This document shows, in pieces, positions 26,326-35,595 of a DNA stretch of 64,000 nt. The stretch covers positions 1-64,000 of the forward strand of contig NZ_BOOG01000035.1 of the NCBI RefSeq assembly GCF_016863115.1. Direction: 5' to 3'. This stretch comes from Sphaerimonospora thailandensis. GTDB taxonomy: Bacteria > Actinomycetota > Actinomycetes > Streptosporangiales > Streptosporangiaceae. How positions within the stretch are numbered: the first letter of the stretch is position 1; each line of letters starts with the position of its first letter. A program made the translations under genes and the position numbers. The notes beneath the pieces were generated by a model. That model worked only from the letters and a program-made list of their open reading frames with translations, did not search any database and was not told the DNA's origin.

Positions 26326-27504
26326 TTATTTGATCACCAGGGATGACAGGTACCCCGCGAGGTTGCGCGCGACCTCCTCGACGGAGTCGCCGCCGAACTT
26401 CTCGACCGCGGCGTCGGCCAGCACCAGCGCCACCATCGCCTCGGCGACGATCCCGGCGGCCGGCACCGCGCAGACGTCGGACCGCTCATGGTGCGCCTTG
26501 GCCGGCTCCCCGGTCAGCACGTCGACCGTCGCCAGTGCGCGGGGCACGGTTGAGATCGGCTTCATCGCGGCGCTGACCCGAAGCGGCTCGCCATTGGTCA
26601 TGCCGCCCTCGATCCCGCCGGCCCGGTTGGTGATCCGGCGCACACCCTCCGCGGTGTTCTCGATCTCGTCGTGGGCACGCGAGCCGGGGCGGCGCGCGGT
26701 CTCGAACCCGTCGCCGACCGCCACCCCCTTGATCGCCTGGACGCCCATCAACGCCGCGGCCAGGCGGGCGTCGAGCCGCCTGTCCCAATGGGTGTAGCTG
26801 CCCAGGCCCGGCGGCAGGCCGTACGCGATGACCTCGACCACCCCGCCCAGCGTGTCGCCGTCCTTGTGCGCCTTGTCGATCTCGGCGACCATCGCGGCGC
26901 TCGCGCCCGGATCCAGGCAGCGCACCGGGTCGGCGTCCACCGCGGCCATGTCGTCGGGGCCGGGAAGCACGTCGGGCGGGGCGCTCGCCTGTCCGATGGA
27001 CACGACGTGGCTGACGATGTCGACGCCGATGGCCTGCTTGAGGAAGGCCCGCGCGACCTGGCCGAGCGCCACCCGGGCCGCGGTCTCCCGGGCGCTGGCC
27101 CGATCGAGGACCGGCCTGGCGTCGTCGAAGCCGTACTTCTGCATGCCGGCCAGATCGGCATGACCGGGCCGGGGGCGCGACCGCGGCGCGTTGCGCGCCT
27201 GCCCCTCCAGGACGGCGGGGTCCACCGGGTCGGCCGCCATCACGGTCTCCCACTTCGGCCACTCGGTGTTGCCGACACGGAGGGCCACCGGCGAGCCGAG
27301 CGTGCGGCCGTGCCGTACGCCTCCGGAGATCGTCACGACGTCCTGCTCGAACTTCATCCGCGCGCCCCGGCCGTAGCCGAGCCGCCGTCGGCGCAGCGCC
27401 TCATCGATCTGGGCGGTCGTCACCTCCACGCCCGCGGGCAGGCCTTCCAGGATCGCGAGAAGTTCGGGGCCGTGGGATTCCCCGGCGGTCAACCAGCGCA
27501 ACAT
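26326..27504 (-). CDS. aroC: Chorismate synthase
   Basis: A 392-aa FMN-dependent enzyme that converts EPSP to chorismate. The N-terminus [18 protein letters not shown] is the family signature and fixes the start at 27504, although the frame remains open 13 codons upstream. Other signatures are [40 protein letters not shown] and the Ser/Met-rich [17 protein letters not shown]-like end. It is first in the run aroC-K-B-Q, 18 bp before aroK. Confidence 0.96.
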   Translation of the reverse strand: MLRWLTAGESHGPELLAILEGLPAGVEVTTAQIDEALRRRRLGYGRGARMKFEQDVVTISGGVRHGRTLGSPVALRVGNTEWPKWETVMAADPVDPAVLEGQARNAPRSRPRPGHADLAGMQKYGFDDARPVLDRASARETAARVALGQVARAFLKQAIGVDIVSHVVSIGQASAPPDVLPGPDDMAAVDADPVRCLDPGASAAMVAEIDKAHKDGDTLGGVVEVIAYGLPPGLGSYTHWDRRLDARLAAALMGVQAIKGVAVGDGFETARRPGSRAHDEIENTAEGVRRITNRAGGIEGGMTNGEPLRVSAAMKPISTVPRALATVDVLTGEPAKAHHERSDVCAVPAAGIVAEAMVALVLADAAVEKFGGDSVEEVARNLAGYLSSLVIK

Positions 27505-27582
27505 GGTGACAAGTCTTCCATGAGCGCCCGACTGCGCCGTCACCAGACACAGTGGTTGTGGACCAACGCCGCCGGCCCCGCT

Positions 27583-28248
27583 TCATTCGAGGGGCAGGGC
27601 CGCCGCCGCGAGTGCGGCCACGAGCATGAACGGCCCGAACGGGAACTCGGTCTTGCGCGTCCCCCGCCTGGTGACCAGCAGCCCCACCGCGTAGAGGGCG
27701 CCCAGAAGGAAGCCGCCCATCCCCGCCGCGACCGCCGTCCGCACGCCGAGCGCACCGGTCAGCAGGCCGATCAGCCCGGCCAGCTTGACGTCGCCGAGAC
27801 CGATGCCGGTGGGACGTCCGAACCACATCACCGTGTAGAACGAGACGAGCACGCCCCCCGCCGAGATCGCGTCGAACCATCTTCCTGACGGCGCGAGCAG
27901 GGCCAGCAGCACCGGATAGGACGGCAGTGTGATCACATCCGGCAACCGCCAGGTCCGCCAGTCGATCACGGCGAGCGTGACGCCCACGACGGCCGCGTAC
28001 AGCCAGGCCGCCGTGACCCAGCCGCCCGCGCCCGGGACCCGCCAGGCGACCAGGGCGGCCGCCACCGCCGTGGCGGCCTCCACCACGTACGGCCTTCGGG
28101 GCACCGGCGCGGTTCGCACGGCCGTGTCGAAGGCCTCCCGGAGCTCCCCGGGATGACCGGCCGGGCCGAACCCGGCTGCGAAAGCACGGACGTACGCCCC
28201 GGCGACCAGTCCCAACGCCGAGACACCCGCGACGACAAGGGGAGTCAC
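27583..28248 (-). CDS. Prepilin peptidase (A24 family)
   Basis: A 221-aa polytopic membrane aspartic peptidase that cleaves type IV-type (pre)pilin leaders. The two catalytic Asp are in LAVIDWRTWRLPD and IGLGDVKLAG (GxGD motif). About seven hydrophobic helices are visible; the N-terminal methyltransferase Cys domain of PilD is absent, as in many actinobacterial TadV-like forms. Start GTG 28248 is chosen because it puts the first helix at the N-terminus. No pilin genes lie nearby; the position before aroC is a common actinobacterial arrangement. Confidence 0.88.
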   Translation of the reverse strand: MTPLVVAGVSALGLVAGAYVRAFAAGFGPAGHPGELREAFDTAVRTAPVPRRPYVVEAATAVAAALVAWRVPGAGGWVTAAWLYAAVVGVTLAVIDWRTWRLPDVITLPSYPVLLALLAPSGRWFDAISAGGVLVSFYTVMWFGRPTGIGLGDVKLAGLIGLLTGALGVRTAVAAGMGGFLLGALYAVGLLVTRRGTRKTEFPFGPFMLVAALAAAALPLE

Positions 28249-28258
28249 GCCGCCGACA

Positions 28259-28837
28259 CTAGCGGCGGCCCCACCCGCCCCACCAGCGTCTCTTGGAACG
28301 TTCGACAGTGCCGCCCGCCTCGATCCTGGCGACGGTCGCACCCGGTACGGCATGGGCGAGCCGGTCGAGCGCGGCGGGATCGCGTCTGGCCTCCTCGACG
28401 AGCGAAAGCGCCCGCAGCATGCCGCCCTCGATCACGAACGGGATCGGGCCCGCGACGTCGACGACCACGGCCGCGGCCTCCTCATGTCGTGCGGCCTGAC
28501 AGACCTGGGGCGCCGTGGCCTGCACCGGGCGTGCGTCCGGCCGCCACTTCTTCATCGGATCGACCCCGGTGAACGCCAGCACCGCCTCCCTGCCGTCCCT
28601 GCCGACCAGCTTGGGGAGCGCCATCTCGCTCTCCTTCTCCTGGCGCAGGCCGTGTTCCCCCACCTCCGACTCGGTCAGCAGGGCGACCACCGGCACCAGC
28701 AGCCTGGTCTCGGCGAGGGCGGCCAGCACGTCGGCGGCCGTAGCCGTACCGGCCTGGAACCCGGTCAGCGCCGAGGCGACCGCCTCGTCGGCGCCGCCGT
28801 CGTCGTCTGGGCGCATGGGCTGCGGAATCACTGGCAC
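28259..28837 (-). CDS. SseB-like protein
   Basis: About 192 aa. The core LVPVVALLTESEVGE, ALPKLVGRDGREAVLAFTGV and VVVDVAGPIPFVIEGG resembles the SseB N-terminal domain family of unknown function. The start is uncertain: GTG codons at 28837 and 28831 and an ATG at 28816 precede the domain. It lies 10 bp upstream of the prepilin peptidase gene on the same strand. No catalytic residues are recognised. Confidence 0.7.
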   Translation of the reverse strand: MPVIPQPMRPDDDGGADEAVASALTGFQAGTATAADVLAALAETRLLVPVVALLTESEVGEHGLRQEKESEMALPKLVGRDGREAVLAFTGVDPMKKWRPDARPVQATAPQVCQAARHEEAAAVVVDVAGPIPFVIEGGMLRALSLVEEARRDPAALDRLAHAVPGATVARIEAGGTVERSKRRWWGGWGRR

Positions 28838-28966
28838 GCCTGCCAATCCTAGTGCCGCCCCCCCGCACCCCCCTCGCCGCACCCGTGCACGAACGTTCAA
28901 GACAGGCGCCGTCCGCGCCGCGTACAACCGGGTCGACGCATCGGCTTCGCTGGAGGTGGGCGGCGC

Positions 28967-29875
28967 ATGGACATGGTGGGGTTCATCGGGCTGGGAGTGA
29001 TGGGCCGACCGATGGCCCTGAACCTGGTCCGGGCGGGCGTTCCGCTGATCGTGTGGAACCGTACGGCGTCACGCTGCGACCCGGTGGTCGCCGCGGGGGC
29101 CCGGCGCGCTGACGGCCCCGGCGAGGTGTTCGAGCGCTCCGAGGTGGTGCTGCTGATGCCGGCCGACGAGACGGCGATCGACGCCATCTTGGGCCGCGGG
29201 TCCGCGGAGTTCGCCTCCCGGGTGCGCGGCCGTACGGTCGTGCAGATGGGCACGATCGACGCGTCGTACTCTCTCGACCTGGCCGCGGAGATCGCGGCGG
29301 CCGGCGGTGACTACGTCGAGGCGCCGGTGTCGGGTTCACGCGGCCCGGCCGAGACCGGCGAACTGGTCGGGATGCTGGCCGGCGCCGATCGCGCGGTCGA
29401 GCGGGTCCGTCCGCTGCTGGCGCCCATGTGCGCGGAGGTGTTCGTCTGCGGCGCGGTGCCCTCGGCGCTGGTCATGAAGTTCGCGGTCAACCTGTTTTTG
29501 ATCACAATGGTGACCGGGCTCGCCGAGGCCTTCCACTTCGCGGAGGAGAGCGGCCTGGACGCGACGCTGTTGGAACGGATCCTCGACGCGGGCCCCATGG
29601 CGTCGGCGGTCTCGCGGGTCAAGGCGCGCAAGCTGGTGCGGAGCGACTTCGAGGTGCAGGCCGCGATCGCCGACGTGTTGAAGAACAACCAGCTGATCGC
29701 GGACGCGGCCCGTGGCCGGGGGGTCGCCGCCCCGCTGCTGGACGCCTGTCACGCGCTGTTCGCCGAGACGCTCGACCTCGGACACGCCGGTGCGGACATG
29801 GCCGCGGTGATCCACGCGCTGCGGGCACGCACCGGCACCCGCCCACGTGACAGTCGCCGTTCGCTATCCGGATAA
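28967..29875 (+). CDS. NAD(P)-dependent 3-hydroxyisobutyrate-dehydrogenase-family oxidoreductase
   Basis: A 302-aa beta-hydroxyacid dehydrogenase. N-terminal Rossmann motif [13 protein letters not shown], substrate loop [17 protein letters not shown], and the catalytic Lys in [13 protein letters not shown]. It oxidises or reduces a small hydroxyacid such as 3-hydroxyisobutyrate or tartronate semialdehyde. The ATG at 28967 follows GGAGG; an ATG at 28973 is also possible. It stands alone between divergent and convergent neighbours, so the physiological substrate is not clear. Confidence 0.85.
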   Translation: MDMVGFIGLGVMGRPMALNLVRAGVPLIVWNRTASRCDPVVAAGARRADGPGEVFERSEVVLLMPADETAIDAILGRGSAEFASRVRGRTVVQMGTIDASYSLDLAAEIAAAGGDYVEAPVSGSRGPAETGELVGMLAGADRAVERVRPLLAPMCAEVFVCGAVPSALVMKFAVNLFLITMVTGLAEAFHFAEESGLDATLLERILDAGPMASAVSRVKARKLVRSDFEVQAAIADVLKNNQLIADAARGRGVAAPLLDACHALFAETLDLGHAGADMAAVIHALRARTGTRPRDSRRSLSG

Positions 29876-29890
29876 CAGCCTCGCCGGGAG

Positions 29891-29919
29891 GATAGCTGAT
29901 CGCCATGGGAATGGCTATC
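29891..29919. terminator. Inverted repeat after the dehydrogenase gene
   Basis: GATAGC and GCTATC flank an inner GCCAT ggga ATGGC; the two stems share bases and are alternative folds. A T-run (gtttttaag) follows 16 bp later, so termination of the dehydrogenase transcript is plausible. Confidence 0.45.
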
Positions 29920-30100
29920 TTCCAATTCGGACAGTTTTTAAGACCGCGTGAATCAACCCGAGTGGCATCGCAGGACAACGGAGAAACGAGCATCGGCGGA
30001 TCCGTTGAACGGTAACAGCGCGAACGGCGCGAAGGAATCGCTGGCCGCCAGTCCTTCTCCATGCGAGGCCTGTCTCCGGGTGACCGAGGAGCGCAGCACT

Positions 30101-30547
30101 ATGACCTACCAGATCTTCGATGACTCCGCCGCCGTCGCCGCGATGCTGCAGATGGCGAATGTCTACACCTGTCCCGTGCCGCACATGCTTGGGGCAGCGG
30201 GGGTGGTGCGCCGCCGCGCACAGAACGTGCTCGCAGCCTGGGGGATTCCGGCCGCCGCCGCCCAGGAGGCCCTGCTGGTGATCTCTGAGCTGGTCACCAA
30301 TGCCGTTCTGTACGGCCTGCCCCCTGCCGAGTTGCGGCTCTGCCTGCACCGCCAAGGTGTGCGCACGGTCGTGCGCGTCGAGGTCGCCAACGCTGGAGCA
30401 GGGCTGGCTTCCGCATGGCCGGACAGCGCTCCGCGCGCGCGTGACCGCGGGTGCGCCAACTCCGTCGTCAAGGCATTGGCCATCCGGGACGGCACCGACA
30501 GCCTTTCCGGCACGATCATCCGATGGGCGGAACTGCCGGCCTTCTGA
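30101..30547 (+). CDS. GHKL ATP-binding anti-sigma-factor-like protein
   Basis: About 148 aa. The stretch ALLVISELVTNAVLYGLPPA is the N-box of HATPase_c domains, and the rest matches the short, stand-alone RsbW/SpoIIAB-like ATPases that are abundant in actinomycetes. The later G-boxes are poorly conserved (SAPRARDRGCAN), so ATP binding is uncertain. ATG 30101 follows GAGGAG; a GTG at 29948 would add 51 non-conserved residues. It probably acts in a partner-switching or serine-kinase signalling step; no partner gene is adjacent. Confidence 0.75.
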   Translation: MTYQIFDDSAAVAAMLQMANVYTCPVPHMLGAAGVVRRRAQNVLAAWGIPAAAAQEALLVISELVTNAVLYGLPPAELRLCLHRQGVRTVVRVEVANAGAGLASAWPDSAPRARDRGCANSVVKALAIRDGTDSLSGTIIRWAELPAF

Positions 30548-30578
30548 CGGTCGTCCGGCAGTCCTTCCCGGATTCGGG

Positions 30579-31652
30579 TCAACGGTACAGCGTCTCCGAT
30601 GGGGTCTCTCCGAACCGCTGGCGATAGGCGAGGGAGAAGCGCCCCAGGTGTACGAACCCCCAGTGAAAGGCGATGTCGGTGACCGTGGAGGTTCTCGGAG
30701 CGCCGACGGTCAGCTCGGCGCGCACCCGGTCCAGGCGCACGTCCCGCAGGTAGGTCATCGGCGTGGCGCTCAGGTGGCGGCGGAACCCCTCCTGGAGCGC
30801 GCGGGCGCCCACTCCGACGGCCTCGGCGATGTCCGCGGTCGTGAGCGGCTCGGCGGCATGCGCCTCGATCAGGTCCAGGGCCCGCTTCACCGTGGGCGGC
30901 GCGACGCGTAGCTGTTCCCCCAGCAGAGCCGGGGTGTAATTGCTGGGCTGCGCCAGGAGAAGCTGCGTCATCAGCAGCTCTTCCAACTGTTTGAAGGCCA
31001 GCGGCTGAGCGAGCAAACCGCCGCCGCGCTCCGCCTCCCCGCGAAGCAGGTCCACGATCGACAACCAGGAACGCACGGAAGGCCGGAGCAGGTCCATGCC
31101 CAGCGAGAAGACGAGAGGGCGATGCACCTGCCGCCCGAGCATTCGGCCGAGGTGGGCTTCGAGCTCAGAGCGATCCAGCGTCGTGACGAGCTGACAGGTC
31201 CCAGCCGCCCAGCGCATGTATTTACCCACCTCCGGCGACAACACGGAGGCGCGCTGCGGGGTCGCCACGATGTGCTCCCGGTCGCGGGACACCTCGGCGA
31301 TGCCGACCAGCGGAATCTCGACGAAGAAACAGCTGTCCGAGGTATCTGACGTGATCAGTACCTCCGCCCCGTAGCCGATGCAGTACAGGCCGATCCGGTC
31401 GAACGTCACCGCGTTCATGTAGGCGTCGAGCCGAGCCCCATGCTCAACCAGCCGCAGCCTGTGAGGAGAGAACACACTCCCGACTTTCGCGCAGGCCTCA
31501 TCGATCTCGTGCGTGCGAAACCGCTCATACTCGGCGAGCGGCAGCAGCTGAGCGGCCACCTCACCCACCCCCTCAGCGTCGCGCGATCCGGCGGCCACCA
31601 CATCAGGCGGACAGCGGCCGCATACCCATACCGGACCTGGCTCAACTCGCAT
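30579..31652 (-). CDS. AraC family transcriptional regulator
   Basis: About 357 aa. The C-terminal domain has two helix-turn-helix units (TTADIAEAVGVGARALQEGF and TVTDIAFHWGFVHLGRFSLA then YRQRFGETPSETL). The N-terminal half is the AraC-binding-like ligand domain. The start is uncertain; ATG 31652 is the last ATG before the domain, but no clear ribosome site precedes it. The effector and targets are unknown. Confidence 0.85.
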   Translation of the reverse strand: MRVEPGPVWVCGRCPPDVVAAGSRDAEGVGEVAAQLLPLAEYERFRTHEIDEACAKVGSVFSPHRLRLVEHGARLDAYMNAVTFDRIGLYCIGYGAEVLITSDTSDSCFFVEIPLVGIAEVSRDREHIVATPQRASVLSPEVGKYMRWAAGTCQLVTTLDRSELEAHLGRMLGRQVHRPLVFSLGMDLLRPSVRSWLSIVDLLRGEAERGGGLLAQPLAFKQLEELLMTQLLLAQPSNYTPALLGEQLRVAPPTVKRALDLIEAHAAEPLTTADIAEAVGVGARALQEGFRRHLSATPMTYLRDVRLDRVRAELTVGAPRTSTVTDIAFHWGFVHLGRFSLAYRQRFGETPSETLYR

Positions 31653-31712
31653 GATAAGAGCCGCGACGAGGCGGGGTTGACGAAGGGGCACGCTCTCTTG
31701 TGTCCAATGGAG

Positions 31713-32591
31713 TCAGGATCGTCGGATAAGACGATGGCCATGGGCCGTACCGACCGCCGTTGCCCAGGCCGCGGGGGTCAGGCCGTATGCCCGCTTGAAC
31801 ATCCGGGTCAGGTGGGCCTGGTCGGCGAACCCGGCCATGACGGCGACATCGGACAGCCGCCGGCCGGTACGGATCAGCCGTCGAGCCATGTCGAGCTGTC
31901 GCATCGTGCGGAACCGGGTGGGGCTCGTGCCGAAGGCGGCACGGAACTGGCGGGCCACCGACCAGCGGTCCAGACCCGCCACGATCTCGAGTTCCTCGGC
32001 ACGGTGACGCGTGGTGGGATCATCAGACAGCAGGGCGCGGACGCGCCGCACGGCCGTCATGTCCAGTGCGACCGGGCGACGGCGGGAGGGCGCCGCGTGG
32101 GTACGCAGCACATCTGCTATCGCCGTCGCCGTCTCGGCCGCCTCGACGTCGTCGAGCGGCTCGTCGATGTTGGTGAGGAATCCGGCCAGATGCGACGGCA
32201 CCGCGTGGATCACCGGATCGGCCACGAAGGGCAGCGGCCCGCCGCCGAGGGCGTCCCGTACCAGGACCGGGTCCAGATAGATGATCCGGTAGCCGAAGCC
32301 GTCCTCGGTGCCTGCGGCGCCGTCGTGAAGCTCGTCGGGGTGCAGGACGTGCCATTCTCCGGGCAGGCAGTGACGCCGCTCGCCGCGATAGCGGAACGTC
32401 TGGACACCCGCCAGCGTGATGCCCACGGCGTAGGTGTCGTGCCGGTGCGGTGAGAACGCCTCCCCCACGAGCGCGGCCTCCAGCCGCTCGATGCCCGGGG
32501 CGCCACCACCGAGCCGGAAGCGATTCCCCCCCGACGGCAGGTGCCGCCGCAGCAGCTCAACTCCGCCCGCGTTGTCGCGCATGTTCGGCAC
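31713..32591 (-). CDS. AraC family regulator with cupin domain
   Basis: A 292-aa regulator. The N-terminal cupin (AFSPHRHDTYAVGITLAG, PGEWHVLHPDELHDG) should sense a small ligand. The C-terminal HTH_18 domain includes RWSVARQFRAAFGTSP and LSDVAVMAGFADQAHLTRMF then KRAYGLTPAAW. The first codon is GTG 32591, with ATG 32582 as an alternative. It lies downstream of the amidohydrolase terminator; a link to that operon is possible but not shown. Confidence 0.87.
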   Translation of the reverse strand: MPNMRDNAGGVELLRRHLPSGGNRFRLGGGAPGIERLEAALVGEAFSPHRHDTYAVGITLAGVQTFRYRGERRHCLPGEWHVLHPDELHDGAAGTEDGFGYRIIYLDPVLVRDALGGGPLPFVADPVIHAVPSHLAGFLTNIDEPLDDVEAAETATAIADVLRTHAAPSRRRPVALDMTAVRRVRALLSDDPTTRHRAEELEIVAGLDRWSVARQFRAAFGTSPTRFRTMRQLDMARRLIRTGRRLSDVAVMAGFADQAHLTRMFKRAYGLTPAAWATAVGTAHGHRLIRRS

Positions 32592-32687
32592 ACTACGGGT
32601 GACCGTCCAAGATTTCGATCGCTTGGCCAGGACGGGATATATGAGGATGAATCGACAGAGACTCCCCTCATCGCCCGAGCACCCGGT

Positions 32688-32750
32688 AATCGACCATGAC
32701 GTTAGTGCTGCGGAAAAGGCGTTTTCACAGCACTAACGTCGTGATCGATT
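32688..32750. terminator. Long near-perfect palindrome after the amidohydrolase gene
   Basis: A perfect 13-bp arm (GACGTTAGTGCTG, 32698-32710, with CAGCACTAACGTC, 32728-32740) is extended outwards by AATCGA/TCGATT and inwards by GAAAA/TTTTC. The full stem approaches 25 bp over 63 bp. It lies 34 bp after the end of the amidohydrolase/carbamate kinase operon and could terminate it, but it lacks a trailing T-run. Confidence 0.65.
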
Positions 32751-32783
32751 CGTTCCGACAGGCGGCGAACGCTGGTCGCGGCG

Positions 32784-33890
32784 TCAGGAGAGGTCGGCGA
32801 TGGCGATGACCGGGCCGCCGCCGGAGGGGCCCTGGTGTACGGCCGCCACCGAGACGAACACCGCCGGGTCGCCGGTCACGCTCGCCACGACACCGCCGAC
32901 GGTGGCCTTGATCTGCCGGTGCCAGTGCACGTCGGAGTCGTCGAGCATGATGTTGCGGCGGCCGCGCACCCGCCCGGACGGGTCGGCCTCGCACTTCAGG
33001 AAGAGGTTGACCAGTCGGCCGCCGAGATCGCTCGGGTGCGGCCGCTCGGGCAGTTCGATGCCCGCGTCGCGGATGGCCGCCCAGACGCCGTCGGTGTCGA
33101 GTGCGTCCTTCATGACCGAATGCCCGGCGCGGTACCGCCCGCCGATGCCGCGCACGTTGCCGACCACCACGATCTGCGCGCGGTCGAGCTCCACGCCGCT
33201 GGAGCACGAGGCGACCGACGAGAAGAGCGACAGGTCCTTGTGGATCTGCTCGGCCGTCGGCATCTCGATCTCGCCGAGCGCCACGGCGATGCCGAGGGCG
33301 GTGGTGGAGTTGGAGATGTCCATCGACTTGAGCGTGTCCTCGGTGACGACCGTCTGGCCGCGCTCCTTCGCGTCGGTGATGGTGGCGAGCGTGAGCAGCG
33401 GCGTCTTGGTCTGCACGTAGTGCACGTCGGCCGGGTCGTCGATGCCCGCGATCTTCATGGCCTCCCGCACTCCGGCGGCGACCTTCTCCACCATCGCGGG
33501 CCTGCCGATGTCCTCGGGCAGGATGACCTCGCTCATGGCCACGCCGACGCTCAGTCGCGGCTCGTCGGACTGTACGGCCTGGGCAGGGTCGATCGTCGCG
33601 AAGATCGTCGCGTGCGGGCTGAGCACGCCGTCGGTGCCGCCGGACCAGACGAGCGGCACCTGCGCCGCCTCTTCGGGCGTACGGGTGCCCTTGGCCACGA
33701 GAACCTCGCGGAAGGCGCGGTCGGCCAGGATCCGGGTGTAGTCGTTGACGCCGCCGTTGCCCTCGGTCTTGCCGATCACCGCCAGCACCCGGTCGGCCTC
33801 GATCACTCCGTCGTCGATGAGTCGTGCGAGTCCGGAAGCGTCGGTGACGCTCTCGATGGCGACTTTCCGTACCTCGATCGGATCCGGCAT
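32784..33890 (-). CDS. Ring-opening amidohydrolase (barbiturase/cyanuric acid hydrolase family)
   Basis: A 368-aa enzyme of the small AtzD/TrzD/barbiturase family, which hydrolyses the ring amide of barbiturate or cyanuric acid. Family features: [53 protein letters not shown] (active-site Ser) and [15 protein letters not shown]. The family uses three Ser-Lys pairs in a trimeric fold. It abuts the carbamate kinase gene with no gap, so the two form one operon. The neighbourhood favours a pyrimidine or related amide substrate over triazine degradation, but the substrate cannot be fixed from sequence. Confidence 0.9.
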   Translation of the reverse strand: MPDPIEVRKVAIESVTDASGLARLIDDGVIEADRVLAVIGKTEGNGGVNDYTRILADRAFREVLVAKGTRTPEEAAQVPLVWSGGTDGVLSPHATIFATIDPAQAVQSDEPRLSVGVAMSEVILPEDIGRPAMVEKVAAGVREAMKIAGIDDPADVHYVQTKTPLLTLATITDAKERGQTVVTEDTLKSMDISNSTTALGIAVALGEIEMPTAEQIHKDLSLFSSVASCSSGVELDRAQIVVVGNVRGIGGRYRAGHSVMKDALDTDGVWAAIRDAGIELPERPHPSDLGGRLVNLFLKCEADPSGRVRGRRNIMLDDSDVHWHRQIKATVGGVVASVTGDPAVFVSVAAVHQGPSGGGPVIAIADLS

Positions 33891-34877
33891 CTATTCCTCC
33901 ACCCCTCTGGACACCCTTGTCCCGATATTTCCTGATAGGGCCTCGCCGATGTGTTCCAGCGAGGTGATCACCGCACGTTCCCCGCCCTGCTCGACGAACC
34001 GCAGCGCGGCTTCCACCTTGGGGCCCATGCTGCCGCTCGCGAAGTGCCCCGCGTCCTGCAACTCGCGCAACTCGCGCACGGTCACCGCCTCGACGGGCTT
34101 GGCGTCCGGGCCGCCGAACCCGACGACGGCATGCGGCACATCTGTCGCGATGACCAGGTCGGTCGCCCGTACGGCCCGCGCCAGAACATCGGCGGCGAGA
34201 TCCTTGTCGATCACGGCCTCGACGCCGCGCAGCGTCCCATCGGGGTCGCGGACCACCGGCACTCCCCCGCCACCGGCGGCGACGACCGTGTAGCCCAGCT
34301 CCATCAGCGCGATGGCGGCCGGGGCGTCCAGCACCTCGACGGGATCCGGTGAGGCGACCACCCTGCGCCAGCCGCGTTCGAACCGCCGCCAGATCTGCCC
34401 CTGCTCCTCGAAACGCCGGGCCTCGTCCTCGTCGAAGTACCGCCCGATGGGTTTGGTCGGACGCTGGAACGCGGGGTCGTCCGCGTCGACCAGGGTCCTG
34501 GTCACGACCGTGGCGACCCGGGCCGGCTCGGGCGCCGGCGCCTGTTCGAGGGCGTTCATGATCAGGTTGCCGATCGTGCCCTGTGTCTGCGCCACGCACC
34601 AGTCCAGCGGGACCGGCGGCACCGTGTGAGCGGCGAGCTGGTTCTTCAGGATCAGGTTGCCGACCTGGGGACCGTTCCCGTGGGTGAGCACGACCTGGTG
34701 GCCCGCCGACATGAGCGCGGCGACATGGGTCATCGCGCGCCGGACGGCATGCCACTGATCCGCCGGTGCCGCGCTCCCGTCGGAGGTCGTCATGGCGTTG
34801 CCACCCAGCGCGATCAGCACGCGTTTGCCCACATCAGGCAAACTATCCAGCCCGCGGCACGCCTTCATTGGCGACAT
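33891..34877 (-). CDS. arcC: Carbamate kinase
   Basis: A 328-aa kinase that makes ATP and carbamate from carbamoyl phosphate and ADP in catabolism. Signatures: LIALGGNAM, VVLTHGNGPQVGNLIL, VVAAGGGGVPVVRD, VIDKDLAADVLAR and ASGSMGPKVEAAL. The ATG at 34877 has GAGGGGTGGG about 8 nt upstream; a shorter start nearer KRVLIALGG is possible. It overlaps or abuts the amidohydrolase gene. No arginine deiminase genes are present, so carbamoyl phosphate probably comes from another ureido compound, for example oxamate via the AllFGH-type genes at the window end. Confidence 0.92.
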   Translation of the reverse strand: MSPMKACRGLDSLPDVGKRVLIALGGNAMTTSDGSAAPADQWHAVRRAMTHVAALMSAGHQVVLTHGNGPQVGNLILKNQLAAHTVPPVPLDWCVAQTQGTIGNLIMNALEQAPAPEPARVATVVTRTLVDADDPAFQRPTKPIGRYFDEDEARRFEEQGQIWRRFERGWRRVVASPDPVEVLDAPAAIALMELGYTVVAAGGGGVPVVRDPDGTLRGVEAVIDKDLAADVLARAVRATDLVIATDVPHAVVGFGGPDAKPVEAVTVRELRELQDAGHFASGSMGPKVEAALRFVEQGGERAVITSLEHIGEALSGNIGTRVSRGVEE

Positions 34878-34966
34878 TCGCCCACCCCTCACCCGCCCCT
34901 GGGCAAGATTCACCAAGGTGATCGGTGGGAGGTCCGTACGCGTTGATCGCGAGACAGAATCGGAAT

Positions 34967-35317
34967 ATGCCCCCCGTGAACGAGCAGCCCGAGAAGCTGG
35001 AAGCCACCGAGTTGGGCGCCGCCTTCGCGGCCCGGCGCGAGCTCGGCCCGCAGTACGAGCTTGAACTCGCCGAGTCGCTCACCGACCGGATCAACGCGGT
35101 GATCGACAATCGGCTGGCCGCGCAGAAGGTACGGCGCCCGCCGCTGGACTGGGCCCAGATGACACTCGGCCTCGGCTCCCTCTCCCTGTCGATCCCCCTC
35201 GTCGCGATCACAGCTGGTACAGGCGGCGGCACCGCCGCCATGCTCCTCATCTTCGCCGTGGTGGCCATTGTCAATCTGGCCTACGTCCTCACCCGCGCAC
35301 TCCACCGCCGCGACTGA
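34967..35317 (+). CDS. Small membrane protein of unknown function
   Basis: About 116 aa. A charged N-terminal half (LGAAFAARRELGPQYELELA and TDRINAVIDNRLAAQ) is followed by two membrane helices (LSLSIPLVAITAG and AAMLLIFAVVAIVNLAYVL). Similar small proteins with a DUF1707-like or helical head are common in actinomycetes. The start is uncertain: ATG 34967, or GTG 34925 which has AAGGTGAT upstream. Function unknown. Confidence 0.6.
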   Translation: MPPVNEQPEKLEATELGAAFAARRELGPQYELELAESLTDRINAVIDNRLAAQKVRRPPLDWAQMTLGLGSLSLSIPLVAITAGTGGGTAAMLLIFAVVAIVNLAYVLTRALHRRD

Positions 35318-35391
35318 GGGATGTGCCCAGAAGGGTTCACCCGGCTGTCACCAGAGGTAGTCATCCCGGGCGTTTCTCGTCGAGGTGATCA

Positions 35392-35595
35392 TCATTCAAC
35401 GAACTCATGTAGCGTGCCGCCGCCGTTCTCCAGCCGCTCGATCGCCATCATGAGACGACGAGCATTCGCCGGGCTGCGCAACAGGCAGGCCGCCTCCCGC
35501 CGCGATCGATCATCGTCCAGAGAGACGGTTACCACCGACTTGCGGCCAGTACCCGTGACCGCGACATCATCACGATCTTTCTCGGCGCGCGTCAT
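35392..35595 (-). pseudogene. N-terminally truncated YefM/Phd-type antitoxin
   Basis: 67 codons. RKSVVTVSLDDD and then ACLLRSPANARRLMMAIERL are the C-terminal two thirds of a Phd/YefM antitoxin. The first 17-20 residues, which form the DNA-binding beta-strand and helix, are missing and replaced by MTRAE. No RelE/YoeB toxin gene follows. The ATG overlaps the stop of the XRE regulator gene (ATGA), so translation by coupling is possible, and a toxin-neutralising fragment could persist. It is most simply a remnant. Confidence 0.6.
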
